Positions 19,207 to 26,561 of a stretch of DNA of 64,000 nucleotides are shown in pieces. The DNA comes from Streptomyces lasiicapitis (GTDB lineage: Bacteria > Actinomycetota > Actinomycetes > Streptomycetales > Streptomycetaceae), in assembly GCF_014646335.1 (NCBI RefSeq), contig NZ_BMNG01000001.1, positions 742,219-806,218 on the forward strand, read 5' to 3'. Both the position numbers and the translations under genes were made by a program. Within the stretch, counting starts at the first letter, position 1; every line of letters begins with the position of its first letter. The notes beneath the pieces were generated by a model that had not been told where the DNA came from, did no database searches, and was given only the letters and a program-made list of their open reading frames with translations.

Positions 19207-20438
19207 GGGGCGGGGCGGTGGGCGCCGCGCGTGGCCTTGATCAGCAGGAGCGGGGTGGCCAGGAGGAGCGCGCCCGCGGTGGCGACGGCCGTGCGCGGGC
19301 CCGTGAGTGCGGCGAGCAGTCCCCAGGTCGCGGTCAGGGCCGCGACCGTCGCCTTAGTGGTGATCGACCAGGCGGAGAGGGTGCGGGCGAGGCGGTCGGG
19401 CGGGGTGCGGTTCAGGCGGTACGTGGCGTACACCGGGTTGAAGACACCCATGCACGTGATCAGGCCCAGCTCGATGCCCATGACCAGGGCGAGACCGGTG
19501 GGGCCCGGGTGCACGAAGGCCAGGCCCGGGAGCCAGCAGGCGCGCAGGGTCCCCGCGGTGCGCAGGACGGCGTGCTCGCCGAAGCGGTGTACGAGGGGGC
19601 GCGACAGCCGGGAGCCGATAAGCCCGCCCACACAGGGCAGCGCGAACGCGAGGCCGTACTGCCAAGGGGCGAAGCCGAGTCGGCCGAGCATGAGGACGGC
19701 GAGTGGGGGTGAGGCCGCCATGATCAGGCCGCTCACCAGGACGGTGTTGAGGAAGAGGGGCCGCAGGGCCGGGTCGGCGAGGAGGAACCGCCAGCCGTCG
19801 GGGAGATCGCGGGCACGCAGCCGGGGCTGGCCGCTCCGCTCGGGGTACGGCTCCTTGCCGCCGATCGCATGGATCCCCGCCGCCGAAAGCACATAGCTCA
19901 GCGCGTCCGCCGCCACCGTCACCGCCGGGCCGAACATCCCCACCGCCGCCCCGCCGAGCGGCGGCCCCAGTGCCGTGGCCGTCCAGGAAGTCGACTCCAG
20001 GCGACCGTTGGCCGTCAGCAGGTCCTCCTGGCGTACGAGGGATTTCAGGCAGGCACCGGCCGCCGCGCTGAAGGCGATGTCGGCGGCGGCGACCAGTACG
20101 GACACAACCAGAAGTTGGGCGAAGGTCAGAGCGTCGAGGGCGTACGCGGCCGGGACGGTCAGGAGGGCCGCGCAGCGGATCAGGTCCATCGCCACCATCA
20201 CCGGGCGCTTGCGGCGGAACTCCACCCAAGGTCCGAGCGGCACCGCGAGGACCGCCCCCGCCGCGAGCCCCACCGCCGAGAGGAGCGACACCTGCGCCGG
20301 GCCCGCGTGCAGCGCGAGGATCGCGATCAGGGCGAACGCGTCGAAGGCGAAGCGCGTACCGAACGCGCTGACTCCGTACGCCGCCCACAGCCACCCGAAG
20401 TCCCGGCCCAGCGACCTCCGCCCGCCCCTGCCCGCCAT
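19194..20438 (-). CDS. MFS transporter (MFS_3/enterobactin-exporter-like)
   Basis: 414 residues when begun at MAGRGGRRSLGRDFGW, which has GGAGAGGGGG upstream; 20489 is an alternative ATG. Twelve hydrophobic segments, with the motif-A-like WVEFRRKRPVMVAMDLIR after TM2-3 and DLLTANGRLESTSW, seen in MFS exporters next to LysR or MarR regulators. Probably a drug or metabolite efflux pump. Divergent from a LysR gene with a palindrome between them, so the LysR protein probably controls it. Confidence 0.85.
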   Translation of the reverse strand: MAGRGGRRSLGRDFGWLWAAYGVSAFGTRFAFDAFALIAILALHAGPAQVSLLSAVGLAAGAVLAVPLGPWVEFRRKRPVMVAMDLIRCAALLTVPAAYALDALTFAQLLVVSVLVAAADIAFSAAAGACLKSLVRQEDLLTANGRLESTSWTATALGPPLGGAAVGMFGPAVTVAADALSYVLSAAGIHAIGGKEPYPERSGQPRLRARDLPDGWRFLLADPALRPLFLNTVLVSGLIMAASPPLAVLMLGRLGFAPWQYGLAFALPCVGGLIGSRLSRPLVHRFGEHAVLRTAGTLRACWLPGLAFVHPGPTGLALVMGIELGLITCMGVFNPVYATYRLNRTPPDRLARTLSAWSITTKATVAALTATWGLLAALTGPRTAVATAGALLLATPLLLIKATRGAHRPAPQPR

Positions 20439-20536
20439 ACCGAGCGCCCCCTCTCCGGACAAGCCTTCGCCGCCCTCGACCTCGGGCATCAAAGCCAAGG
20501 GCCGGGCCGCCCGGCAAACAACCAGGGAGAGACCTA

Positions 20537-20555
20537 GTACAACCAAGGGTTGTAC
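20537..20555. promoter_or_regulatory. Perfect 19-bp palindrome between the LysR and MFS genes (probable LysR operator)
   Basis: GTACAACC-AAG-GGTTGTAC: 8-bp arms, 3-base centre, 24 bp upstream of the LysR start and 99 bp upstream of the chosen MFS start. Position and symmetry suit an operator for the LysR protein acting on both promoters. Confidence 0.7.
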
Positions 20556-20578
20556 ACGAGTGGGCGTATGGTGACCGC

Positions 20579-21526
20579 GTGGATCTCAACGCCGTACGCA
20601 CCTTCGTCGCCTCCGCCGACACGGGCCAGTTCCAGGAGGCCGCCGCCGATCTGGGGATCACCCAGCAGGCCGTGTCCAAGCGGGTGGCCGCGTTGGAGGC
20701 GGATCTCGGGGTGCGCCTTTTCACGCGGACGCCGCGCGGGGCGCGGCTCACGATCGACGGGCAGGCGTTTCTGCCGCATGCCCGTGCGCTGCTTGAGGCC
20801 GAGGAGCGGGCGGCGGCGTCCGTCAGGCCGGGCAGCCGGGCGCTGCGCGTAGACGTGGTCGGGCGGCGGGTGGCGACGGCCGGGCTGCTGCGGGACTTCC
20901 ATCGCGCGCACCCGGAGACCGACCTCGACGTCGTGACCTTGTTCGGCGCGGACGCGGCGATCGCCGCGCTCCTGGACGGGACGATCGACGCGACGTTCCG
21001 CGCGGTCACCATGCCGGGGCGGCGGCTGCCCGAGGAGATCGAGGCCGTGCCCGTGCTCGACGAGCCGCTGTTGCTGTTCACCGGCCCCGCCCACGAGTTC
21101 GCGGGCGCCCCGTCGGTCACGCCCGCGCAGCTCGCGGGGCGGCGGATCTGGATGCCGGGCAACACCGCGGGGACGGAGTGGGCGGCGTACTACGACGAGC
21201 TCGCCGCGACCTTCGGGTGCGAGATCGACGTGGTCGGCCCGATCTTCGGCGTCGAGTCGCTGCTCGACACGATCGCGGACTCGGCGACGCTGGCGACGTT
21301 CATGAGCAAGCAGACCCCGCTGGTCTGGCCCGCAGGGCACGATCTGCGGCTCATCCCTCTCCGCGACCCGACGCCGGTCTACCCGCACTCGCTGCTCTGG
21401 CGTCGCGACAACCCGCATCCCGGTCTTGCCGCGCTGCGCGATCATCTGCTCGCGGCCCGACCGGCGGACCACGGAGGCCCGGAGACCTGGCGACCCAAGT
21501 GGGCCATGCCGCGGGCGTCGGACTGA
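20579..21526 (+). CDS. LysR family transcriptional regulator
   Basis: 315 residues from GTG. N-terminal winged helix with DLNAVRTFVASADTGQFQ and ITQQAVSKRVAALEADLGV, then a type 2 periplasmic-binding-like effector domain (about 90-295) with VESLLDTIADSATLATFMS. The ribosome site is weak (GGTGA overlapping). Divergent gene arrangement with the MFS exporter and the palindrome in between are the usual set-up for a self-regulating LysR controlling an efflux pump. Effector unknown. Confidence 0.9.
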   Translation: MDLNAVRTFVASADTGQFQEAAADLGITQQAVSKRVAALEADLGVRLFTRTPRGARLTIDGQAFLPHARALLEAEERAAASVRPGSRALRVDVVGRRVATAGLLRDFHRAHPETDLDVVTLFGADAAIAALLDGTIDATFRAVTMPGRRLPEEIEAVPVLDEPLLLFTGPAHEFAGAPSVTPAQLAGRRIWMPGNTAGTEWAAYYDELAATFGCEIDVVGPIFGVESLLDTIADSATLATFMSKQTPLVWPAGHDLRLIPLRDPTPVYPHSLLWRRDNPHPGLAALRDHLLAARPADHGGPETWRPKWAMPRASD

Positions 21527-21658
21527 GCACATGTATGGGCTGTAACGAACGTTCTATTCAGTGGGGGTAGTTGTTCCCGGGTGGGGTGGGGAGGGTTCCC
21601 GGGCGCCAGGGGGCCTGCACCCTGGGCGGTCCCGCCGCCCTCCGCGAGCGTGGGCGCC

Positions 21659-22003
21659 ATGACCACCACCACACGCGTTACGGCGCCCCGGCTCGGCCGC
21701 ACGGCGCTGGCCGCCGGTGCCGCCCTCGCCCTCTTCGCCGCGCTGCCCACCGCCAGCGCCCACGCCGCCACCGGCACGTTCTTCTACCACTCGCGCGACG
21801 CCGGGGACCTGGAGATGAACAACCCGGCCAACAACGAGTGCCGACTGCTCGTCCAGGGAGGCGCGACCAGCGCCGACAACCAGACCGACACGACCGCGAC
21901 GATCTACTTCGACCACGGCTGCGAGGAACCCCACAGCACCCTGCGCCCCGGTCAGTCCACCGGCTTCTTCGGCTCGCTCCCGCACAGCGTGCGGTTCGGC
22001 TGA
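21659..22003 (+). CDS. Small secreted hypothetical protein
   Basis: 114 residues from the ATG at MTTTTRVTAPRL. Signal peptide with a hydrophobic core (AALAAGAALALFAALPTASA) and cleavage at AHAA. The mature 73 residues include GTFFYHSRDAGDLEMNNP, NECRLL and a second Cys in DHGCEE, so one disulfide is likely. It resembles the interrupted gene at 23437: GDFRY/GTFFY, NECHN/NECRLL, NKTDTKVYVF/NQTDTTATIYF, then IDCEG/DHGCEE. Function unknown; a paralogous family of small secreted proteins. Confidence 0.7.
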   Translation: MTTTTRVTAPRLGRTALAAGAALALFAALPTASAHAATGTFFYHSRDAGDLEMNNPANNECRLLVQGGATSADNQTDTTATIYFDHGCEEPHSTLRPGQSTGFFGSLPHSVRFG

Positions 22004-22054
22004 AAACCTCGCCCCGCGCCCCCGTGGCCGACTTGGCGCTCTTGATCGTTTCCC

Positions 22055-22085
22055 GTGGCGGCACCCACGCTTGGGGTGCCGCCAC
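22055..22085 (+). terminator. 12-bp perfect hairpin after the small secreted protein gene
   Basis: GTGGCGGCACCC, loop ACGCTTG, GGGTGCCGCCAC. It begins 51 bp after the stop at 22003 and ends 36 bp before the methyltransferase. There is no T-run, as is usual for streptomycete terminators. Confidence 0.65.
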
Positions 22086-22121
22086 GTGGGCGGCACGGTG
22101 AAGAGCGAGGGGACAGCACGC

Positions 22122-22967
22122 ATGAGCGAGAATCTGGCCGGCAACGAGGACGCGACGCGCAGCTATTACGAGTCCAGCGACGTCGACGGCTTCTACGACG
22201 CGGTGTGGGGCGGCGAGGACATCCACACCGGCATCTACGCCCACGACGCGGAGCCCGTCGCCGCCGCCTCGCGCCGCACCGTCGAGCGCCTGGCCGACCG
22301 CCTCGCGGACACTCTCGGCCCCGACCGCACCGTCCTCGACCTCGGCTCCGGCTACGGCGGCACCGCCCGCTACCTCGCCGAGCGCTTCGGCTGCCGGGTC
22401 GTCGCCCTCAACCTCAGCGCCGCCCAGAACGACCGCCACCGCGCGGCCAACGCGAAGCGCGGCCTGGACTCCCTCATCGAGGTCGTGACCGGCTCTTTCC
22501 ACGAAGTCCCGTACGCCGCCGACCATTTCGACGCCGTCTGCTCCCTGGAGGCGTTCTGCCACAGCGGTGACAGGTCCCGCGTGCTCAGCGAGGCCGCGCG
22601 CGTCCTGAAGCCCGGCGGCGCCCTCGCCTTCACCGACATCATGGCCGACGAGGACACGCCCGCCGAGGCGCTGCTCCCGGTCGTCTCCCGCCTCGGCGTG
22701 GACGCCCTGGCAACCCCGTCCTTCTACCTCCGCCAGCTCGCCGACCTCGGCCTCGCCCCGGCCGCCTTCGACGACCACAGCACTCAACTCACGTACCACT
22801 ACGTCCGGTTGACGGCCGAGACCCGCGCCCACGAGGCCGAGCTGCGCGCCACCATCAGCCCCGCCTACGTCGACGGCCTGCTCGCCAACCTCCCCCTCTG
22901 GGTCGACGCCACCCGCGCCGGACTCCTGCGCTGGGGCATCTTCAGCGCTCGGCACACTGTCGCCTAA
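22122..22967 (+). CDS. SAM methyltransferase resembling sarcosine/dimethylglycine N-methyltransferase
   Basis: 281 residues. Opening YYESSDVDGFYDAVWGGEDIHTGIY, motif I VLDLGSGYGGTARYLA, and CSLEAFCHSGDRSRVLSEAARVLKPGG are the marks of the glycine/sarcosine/dimethylglycine methyltransferases that make betaine from glycine. The family's catalytic-loop Gln-Asp (SQDAF) reads SLEAF here, so the true substrate may differ. Soluble, cytosolic. Alone between small secreted protein genes; no partner glycine methyltransferase is present in the window, so it could act on another amine or on an externally supplied sarcosine-type substrate. Confidence 0.8.
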   Translation: MSENLAGNEDATRSYYESSDVDGFYDAVWGGEDIHTGIYAHDAEPVAAASRRTVERLADRLADTLGPDRTVLDLGSGYGGTARYLAERFGCRVVALNLSAAQNDRHRAANAKRGLDSLIEVVTGSFHEVPYAADHFDAVCSLEAFCHSGDRSRVLSEAARVLKPGGALAFTDIMADEDTPAEALLPVVSRLGVDALATPSFYLRQLADLGLAPAAFDDHSTQLTYHYVRLTAETRAHEAELRATISPAYVDGLLANLPLWVDATRAGLLRWGIFSARHTVA

Positions 22968-23091
22968 GGCGCTTATCTGCTCTTACGAGTGAGCTGTGCG
23001 TGCCCGATCATCACCTTGGGCAGTTGTGGGAATGGCTCGCTCCGGTTGTCGGGGCGAACTCCAACCCCCCTCCGCTGAAAGGCACTTCGCC

Positions 23092-23280
23092 ATGCGCCGC
23101 ACCGCTGCCGTGATCCTCGGAACCGCCGCACTCCTCGGCGTCCTCGCCACCCCCGCCTCCGCCGCCCCCGCCCCTGGGGGCGGCCTTGTCGGCACCACCG
23201 CCGAATCGCTCGTCGCGACGGTCAAGAACGCGGTCACGGGTGTCGAGGTGACTGTGGACAACGTCATCGCCACCCTCTAG
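23092..23280 (+). CDS. Very small secreted peptide precursor
   Basis: 62 residues from the ATG at MRRTAAVILGTAALLGVL, preceded by GAAAGG. Signal peptide cleavage expected after ASA (ATPASAAPAP), leaving about 37 residues: a short Pro/Gly start and an amphipathic-looking segment (ESLVATVKNAVTGVEVTVDN). No Cys. Followed at once by a strong terminator, so it is a single-gene unit. I do not recognise the family. Confidence 0.6.
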   Translation: MRRTAAVILGTAALLGVLATPASAAPAPGGGLVGTTAESLVATVKNAVTGVEVTVDNVIATL

Positions 23281-23284
23281 TCGC

Positions 23285-23319
23285 CTCCCCCGGCGCGGGC
23301 ATCGCCTGCGCCGGGGGAG
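23285..23319 (+). terminator. Terminator hairpin after the small secreted peptide gene
   Basis: CTCCCCCGGCGC ... GCGCCGGGGGAG, a 12-bp perfect stem whose 11-base interior can form a further GGC/GCC pair. It starts four bases after the stop. Confidence 0.8.
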
Positions 23320-23436
23320 CCCGGATTGGGACAGAAAACATTCTGTCGACCCATTCAGGTGAAACAAGGCTTACCAGCGGCTTTGCCGGGTAACTCGGGA
23401 ACGCCTGAGCCAACCCCCTCCACGTAAGGACCCCCC

Positions 23437-23802
23437 ATGACGCGCCCACGCGCCATCGCCTTCGCGGCTGCCTGCGCCCTGACGTTCCTCCTCGCCACCC
23501 CCGGCTCCGCCTCGGCCGCACTGGGCGACTTCCGCTACACCTAGACCGACGCCAACGGCGTCGAGCGCCGGCAGAAGCTCAACGACAACGGGAACGACGA
23601 CCTCGCGACCAACGAGTGCCACAACGTCAAGGAAGCGGAGGCCGCGGGGACCAAGCCCGCGCACTCGCCCGCGAACAAGACGGACACGAAGGTCTACGTC
23701 TTCGAGAGCATCGACTGCGAAGGCACGTATCAGGTTCTAAACAGGGGGGGTGAGGGCGGCGTGAACCTGAAGTTCCGGTCCTTCCTCTTCCAGTACAGCT
23801 AG
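23437..23802 (+). pseudogene. Secreted protein gene interrupted by an in-frame TAG codon
   Basis: ATG with AAGGA six bases upstream, a good signal peptide (MTRPRAIAFAAACALTFLLA, cleavage near ASAAL), then GDFRYT followed by TAG (23542-23544, codon 36) and another 85 sense codons in the same frame to the TAG at 23800. The downstream part keeps the family pattern (NECHN, NKTDTKVYVF, IDCEG, FRSFLFQYS) and matches the intact paralogue at 21659. A single base change would restore it. Either a recent nonsense mutation, readthrough, or a sequencing error. Confidence 0.75.
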
Positions 23803-23813
23803 CCTCCGGCCCC

Positions 23814-23855
23814 GCTGCCCCGGTGCGGGCCCGAACAGGCCCGCACCGGGGCAGC
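23814..23855. terminator. 18-bp perfect hairpin between convergent genes
   Basis: GCTGCCCCGGTGCGGGCC, loop CGAACA, then the exact complement. It lies 11 bp after the secreted-protein frame and 19 bp before the end of the ATPase gene, so it can serve both strands. Confidence 0.85.
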
Positions 23856-23874
23856 GCGCCGCGACTGGGCACCT

Positions 23875-24300
23875 CTAGGGGACGTCCAGCTCCGCCCACA
23901 CCGTCTTGAGCGGTTCCGGGCCCAGCTCCACGCCCCAGCGGTCCGCGAGTGCCGCCACGATCTGCAGGCCGCGGCCCGTCTCGTCTTCCCCGTCCGGCTC
24001 CCGCACCTCCGGCAGCCGGTCACCCCGCGTATCCATCACCTCGATACGCAACACCTCGACGCTCGCCGTCAGCGTCACCCGGAAGTCCCTCGCGGGCACC
24101 CTCCCGTACACCGCCGCATTGCTCGCCAACTCCGCGATGATCTGGCCTGCGGCCTCCAACGGGACTCCCCATGTACGGAGTTGCTCCGTCGAGAGCAGCC
24201 TTGCCAGGCGGGCTCCCCTGCGGGTGCTCGACAGTTGCACACTGAAGCGGCGCACGGGCGCTGGCACTTCGGCCCTGGGGCGGGTGATTTCTCGGTTCAC
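23875..24300 (-). CDS. Anti-sigma-factor-like ATP-binding protein (HATPase_c)
   Basis: 141 residues from GTG. GHKL ATPase boxes: N box ELASNAAVYG, then VMDTRGDRLP (G1) and GRGLQIV (G2). Single-domain proteins of this kind in Streptomyces belong to the RsbW/SpoIIAB-like group that binds sigma factors or anti-anti-sigma factors. Divergent from an Scr1-type regulator with a DUF397 gene, an arrangement repeated many times in streptomycete genomes around whiJ-like genes. It probably works with that regulator. Confidence 0.85.
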   Translation of the reverse strand: MNREITRPRAEVPAPVRRFSVQLSSTRRGARLARLLSTEQLRTWGVPLEAAGQIIAELASNAAVYGRVPARDFRVTLTASVEVLRIEVMDTRGDRLPEVREPDGEDETGRGLQIVAALADRWGVELGPEPLKTVWAELDVP

Positions 24301-24418
24301 ATAACTGAGCGTGGCCGATGACGCTTAGCCTGAACAGTGATGATTCCTGTGCGTACGGTGACTGTCCGGTCCTGTACCGGCTCGTCCTGTCCGTACCCGT
24401 GACCTGGGGAGGTACGCC

Positions 24419-25267
24419 GTGAGCGTGGACGAGGACGACGTCGGCTGGGAGGTCGACTCCGACGACGAGTCGAGCGCGATCGCTGAACTCATCGGGCGGC
24501 AGATCAAGCTTTGGCGGGAGGCCGCCAGCCTGCGGGCAGTTGAGTTCGGTGAGCGCATGGGGTACGGGGAGAACCTGATCCACAAGGTGGAACGCGGGGC
24601 GCGGATTCCCAGGCCGGAATTCCTGGACCGGGCCGACCAAATCCTCAACGCCAACGGTCACCTCCAAAGCCTGAAGGCCGACGCCGAAAGGGCTCGGTAC
24701 CCGCGACGAGTCCGGGATCTGGCCAAGCTGGAGGCCCAGTCCGTCGAGGTGTGCGCGTACAACAACTCCGTGATCGAAGGGCTGCTGCAAACCCCTGAGT
24801 ACGCATCGGCTGTGTTCGGCTGCCGACGTCCGCCCTTCGACCAGGAGGAGCTGGAGCAGCGGCTCTCCGCGCGCATGGCTCGTCGAGCGATCATCGACGG
24901 GACGTCAGCCACGCCAATGTTCAGCTTCGTGCAGTGCGAGTCGACGCTACGTCGCCCCCTCGGGGGCACAATGGTGCTCCAAGCCCAACTCGAACACCTG
25001 TTGGAGGTCGGCAAGTTGCGCAACGTGGACCTTCAAGTCCTACCTCTGGACCTTGAGGAGAACGCCGGTCTCGGCGGGCCATTCAGGCTGTTCAAGCTCA
25101 AGGACGGCAGCACGGTCGCCCACAACGAAGTCCAGCTCGTCAGCCGGGTGATCTCCAGTCCGAAAGAGGTCCAGACCCTCGACGTGCGCTATGGGATCAT
25201 CCGGGCACAGGCGCTTACGCCACGTGAGTCGTTGGCCTTCATCGAGAAAGTGCGGGACGAGACATGA
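24419..25267 (+). CDS. Scr1/WhiJ-type helix-turn-helix regulator (XRE fold plus DUF5753)
   Basis: 282 residues from GTG after GGGGAGG. HTH region about 20-75 (LIGRQIKLWREAASL, MGYGENLIHKVERGARIP), followed by the long DUF5753 ligand/partner domain (VEVCAYNNSVIEGLLQTPEYA, RMARRAIIDGTS, LEVGKLRNVDLQVLPLD). This is the usual build of the WhiJ-like developmental regulators. Its stop overlaps the ATG of the DUF397 gene (ATGA), so the two are translationally coupled. The DUF397 protein is thought to modulate the regulator. Confidence 0.9.
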   Translation: MSVDEDDVGWEVDSDDESSAIAELIGRQIKLWREAASLRAVEFGERMGYGENLIHKVERGARIPRPEFLDRADQILNANGHLQSLKADAERARYPRRVRDLAKLEAQSVEVCAYNNSVIEGLLQTPEYASAVFGCRRPPFDQEELEQRLSARMARRAIIDGTSATPMFSFVQCESTLRRPLGGTMVLQAQLEHLLEVGKLRNVDLQVLPLDLEENAGLGGPFRLFKLKDGSTVAHNEVQLVSRVISSPKEVQTLDVRYGIIRAQALTPRESLAFIEKVRDET

Positions 25268-25437
25268 CGTTGGAGTGGTTCAAGAGCAGCCACAGCACTG
25301 ACGACGGCCCCGCCTGCGTCGAAGTAGCCACCACCCCCGACACCATCCACATACGCGACTCCAAGAACCCCGACGGCCCCCAACTCGCCGTTGCGGCCAC
25401 CGCGTGGAGCGACTTCCTCCCCTACGCGCAAACGTGA
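25264..25437 (+). CDS. DUF397 small protein
   Basis: 57 residues, ATG overlapping the regulator's stop as ATGA. Sequence features of DUF397: EWFKSSHS near the start, ACVEVA, IHIRDSKNPDGPQL and a final aromatic (AWSDFLPYA). Such proteins accompany Scr1-type regulators and anti-sigma-like ATPases. The stop codon (25435-25437) lies within the outer end of the large inverted repeat, so the element abuts or trims this gene's tail. Confidence 0.9.
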   Translation: MTLEWFKSSHSTDDGPACVEVATTPDTIHIRDSKNPDGPQLAVAATAWSDFLPYAQT

Positions 25438-25652
25438 ACGAGGCCGCCCGGAGGTAAGCAGAGTGGCGCTTCCGGGACGGAAGTCAAGGGCGCCCTTCGG
25501 GCGTCGGCTTCGCCGATTCCGCTTCGCTCCACCCTTGACTACCGCCCCTACAGCGCGAGTTGACGTAAGTCCGGGCGGCCCCGGGGTGAGGCGGCGGGCA
25601 GGGCCTGGTGGAGGCGGACGGCTTCATTGCCGGGTGCCGCCCGGCACTGACT
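25434..25652 (+). repeat. Left arm of a 1-kb nested inverted repeat
   Basis: 219 bp matching the reverse complement of 26214-26433 with only one substitution near the outer end and a small indel region near GGGCAGGG. Inside the arm, AGTCAAGGG (25482-25490) and CCCTTGACT (25532-25540) form a further palindrome. The outer 53 bases recur at 33029-33081. No coding signal is credible: the frames read through only because of GC richness. Confidence 0.95.
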
Positions 25653-25784
25653 TGGTGCACCTCGCGGACAGGGCAGCCGTGCGGCCCGGGTGGCGAAGGG
25701 GCCAAGCCCGCCCGCCGAGCGCGGCTCGGATCCTCCCGACCCCGCCCGACTCCTCCAGACTCAGCCGGACTCGTTGGGCCTGAG

Positions 25785-25838
25785 CCTCCCCCAACTACCT
25801 ACTTTGAAAAAGTTGCGAGAGGCGCGCAGAAGTAGTGC
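25785..25838 (+). repeat. Inner inverted repeat, left arm
   Basis: CCTCCCCCAACTACCTACTT then TGAAAAAGTTGCGAGAGGCG and AGTAGTGC. It pairs with 25934-25989 with a few mismatches, around a 95-bp centre. Less GC-rich than its surroundings. Confidence 0.85.
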
Positions 25839-25933
25839 ACCCAAGCAATTCACGCCCCCTCCCCACCCCCACTGACCTGCACTGACATGTGCCAAATCTG
25901 TGCCGACAGGCGGGGGCGCACGCCTTCCCACCC

Positions 25934-25989
25934 GCACTACCCCGCGCGCCTCGCACAACTTTTCCGAAGTAGGTAGTTGGGGGGGGAGG
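25934..25989 (-). repeat. Inner inverted repeat, right arm
   Basis: Reverse complement of 25785-25838 with mismatches (CTACTTCGGAAAAGTTGTGC against CTACTTTGAAAAAGTTGCGA). The two arms are less alike than the outer pair, so they may be older or under weaker homogenisation. Confidence 0.85.
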
Positions 25990-26213
25990 GTGAGGCCCGG
26001 CCGAGACCCCCGACACCCCGACGCCCCGACGCCCCGACGCCCGGCCACGCGACCGCCCCCTCCTCCTCTCCTCGCGCCCACCTCCTCTCCTCGCCCCCTC
26101 CCCCTCTCCTCGCCCCCCTCCTCTCCGCGCCCCCTACTCCCCCCTCCCCCGGCGAATCAGGCGAACCCCCACCCAGCGACTCCGTTGGGCCACAGCCCAG
26201 CCCGCCCGCACCC

Positions 26214-26433
26214 AGTCAGTGCCGGGCGGCACCCGGCAATGAAGCCGTCCGCCTCCACCGGACCCCTGCCCGCCGCCTCACCCCGGGGCCGCCCGGACTT
26301 ACGTCAACTCGCGCTGTAGGGGCGGTAGTCAAGGGTGGAGCGAAGCGGAATCGGCGAAGCCGACGCCCGAAGGGCGCCCTTGACTTCCGTCCCGGAAGCG
26401 CCACTCTGCTTACCTCCGGGCGGCCTCGCTCAC
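26214..26433 (-). repeat. Right arm of the 1-kb nested inverted repeat
   Basis: 220 bp, reverse complement of 25434-25652, with the same internal AGTCAAGGG/CCCTTGACT palindrome. The near identity over 200 bp implies recent duplication-inversion or gene conversion between arms. Confidence 0.95.
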
Positions 26434-26561
26434 ACGGACTCGTCCTCAGGTCACCGCCCTGCGGGAGTGCGCGGGCGCGGCCGCAGGTGTGGCTTTCTCC
26501 AGCCGTATTGCGGGGGCCGCCCGGAGTGCGTACGAAGGACCGTGCTTCTAGCGTTTTGTGC

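Larger units (their letters stand above)
25438..26561. other. 1.1-kb non-coding region: nested inverted repeats and a C/T-rich tract
   Basis: From outside in: 220-bp arms (25434-25652 / 26214-26433), unique DNA, a second pair of arms (25785-25838 / 25934-25989), and a 95-bp centre. Right of the centre, 26015-26150 is a strongly strand-biased C/T tract (CCTCCTCTCC-type runs) with GACGCCCC repeats before it. I see no gene, transposase fragment or tRNA. The last 130 bp before 26562 should hold the promoter of the hydrolase gene. Confidence 0.85.

Noticed and set aside
23814..23855. tRNA-like or small structured RNA
   Set aside because: A single perfect 18-bp hairpin without cloverleaf arms; it fits a terminator between convergent genes.
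25977..26561. N-terminal extension of the S33 hydrolase through the repeat region
   Set aside because: It would translate the C/T-rich tract and the right repeat arm; the signal peptide begins at the ATG at 26562.
25438..26561. Insertion sequence with a degraded transposase
   Set aside because: I looked for transposase fragments in the unique parts of the element on both strands and recognised none; terminal repeats alone do not prove an IS.
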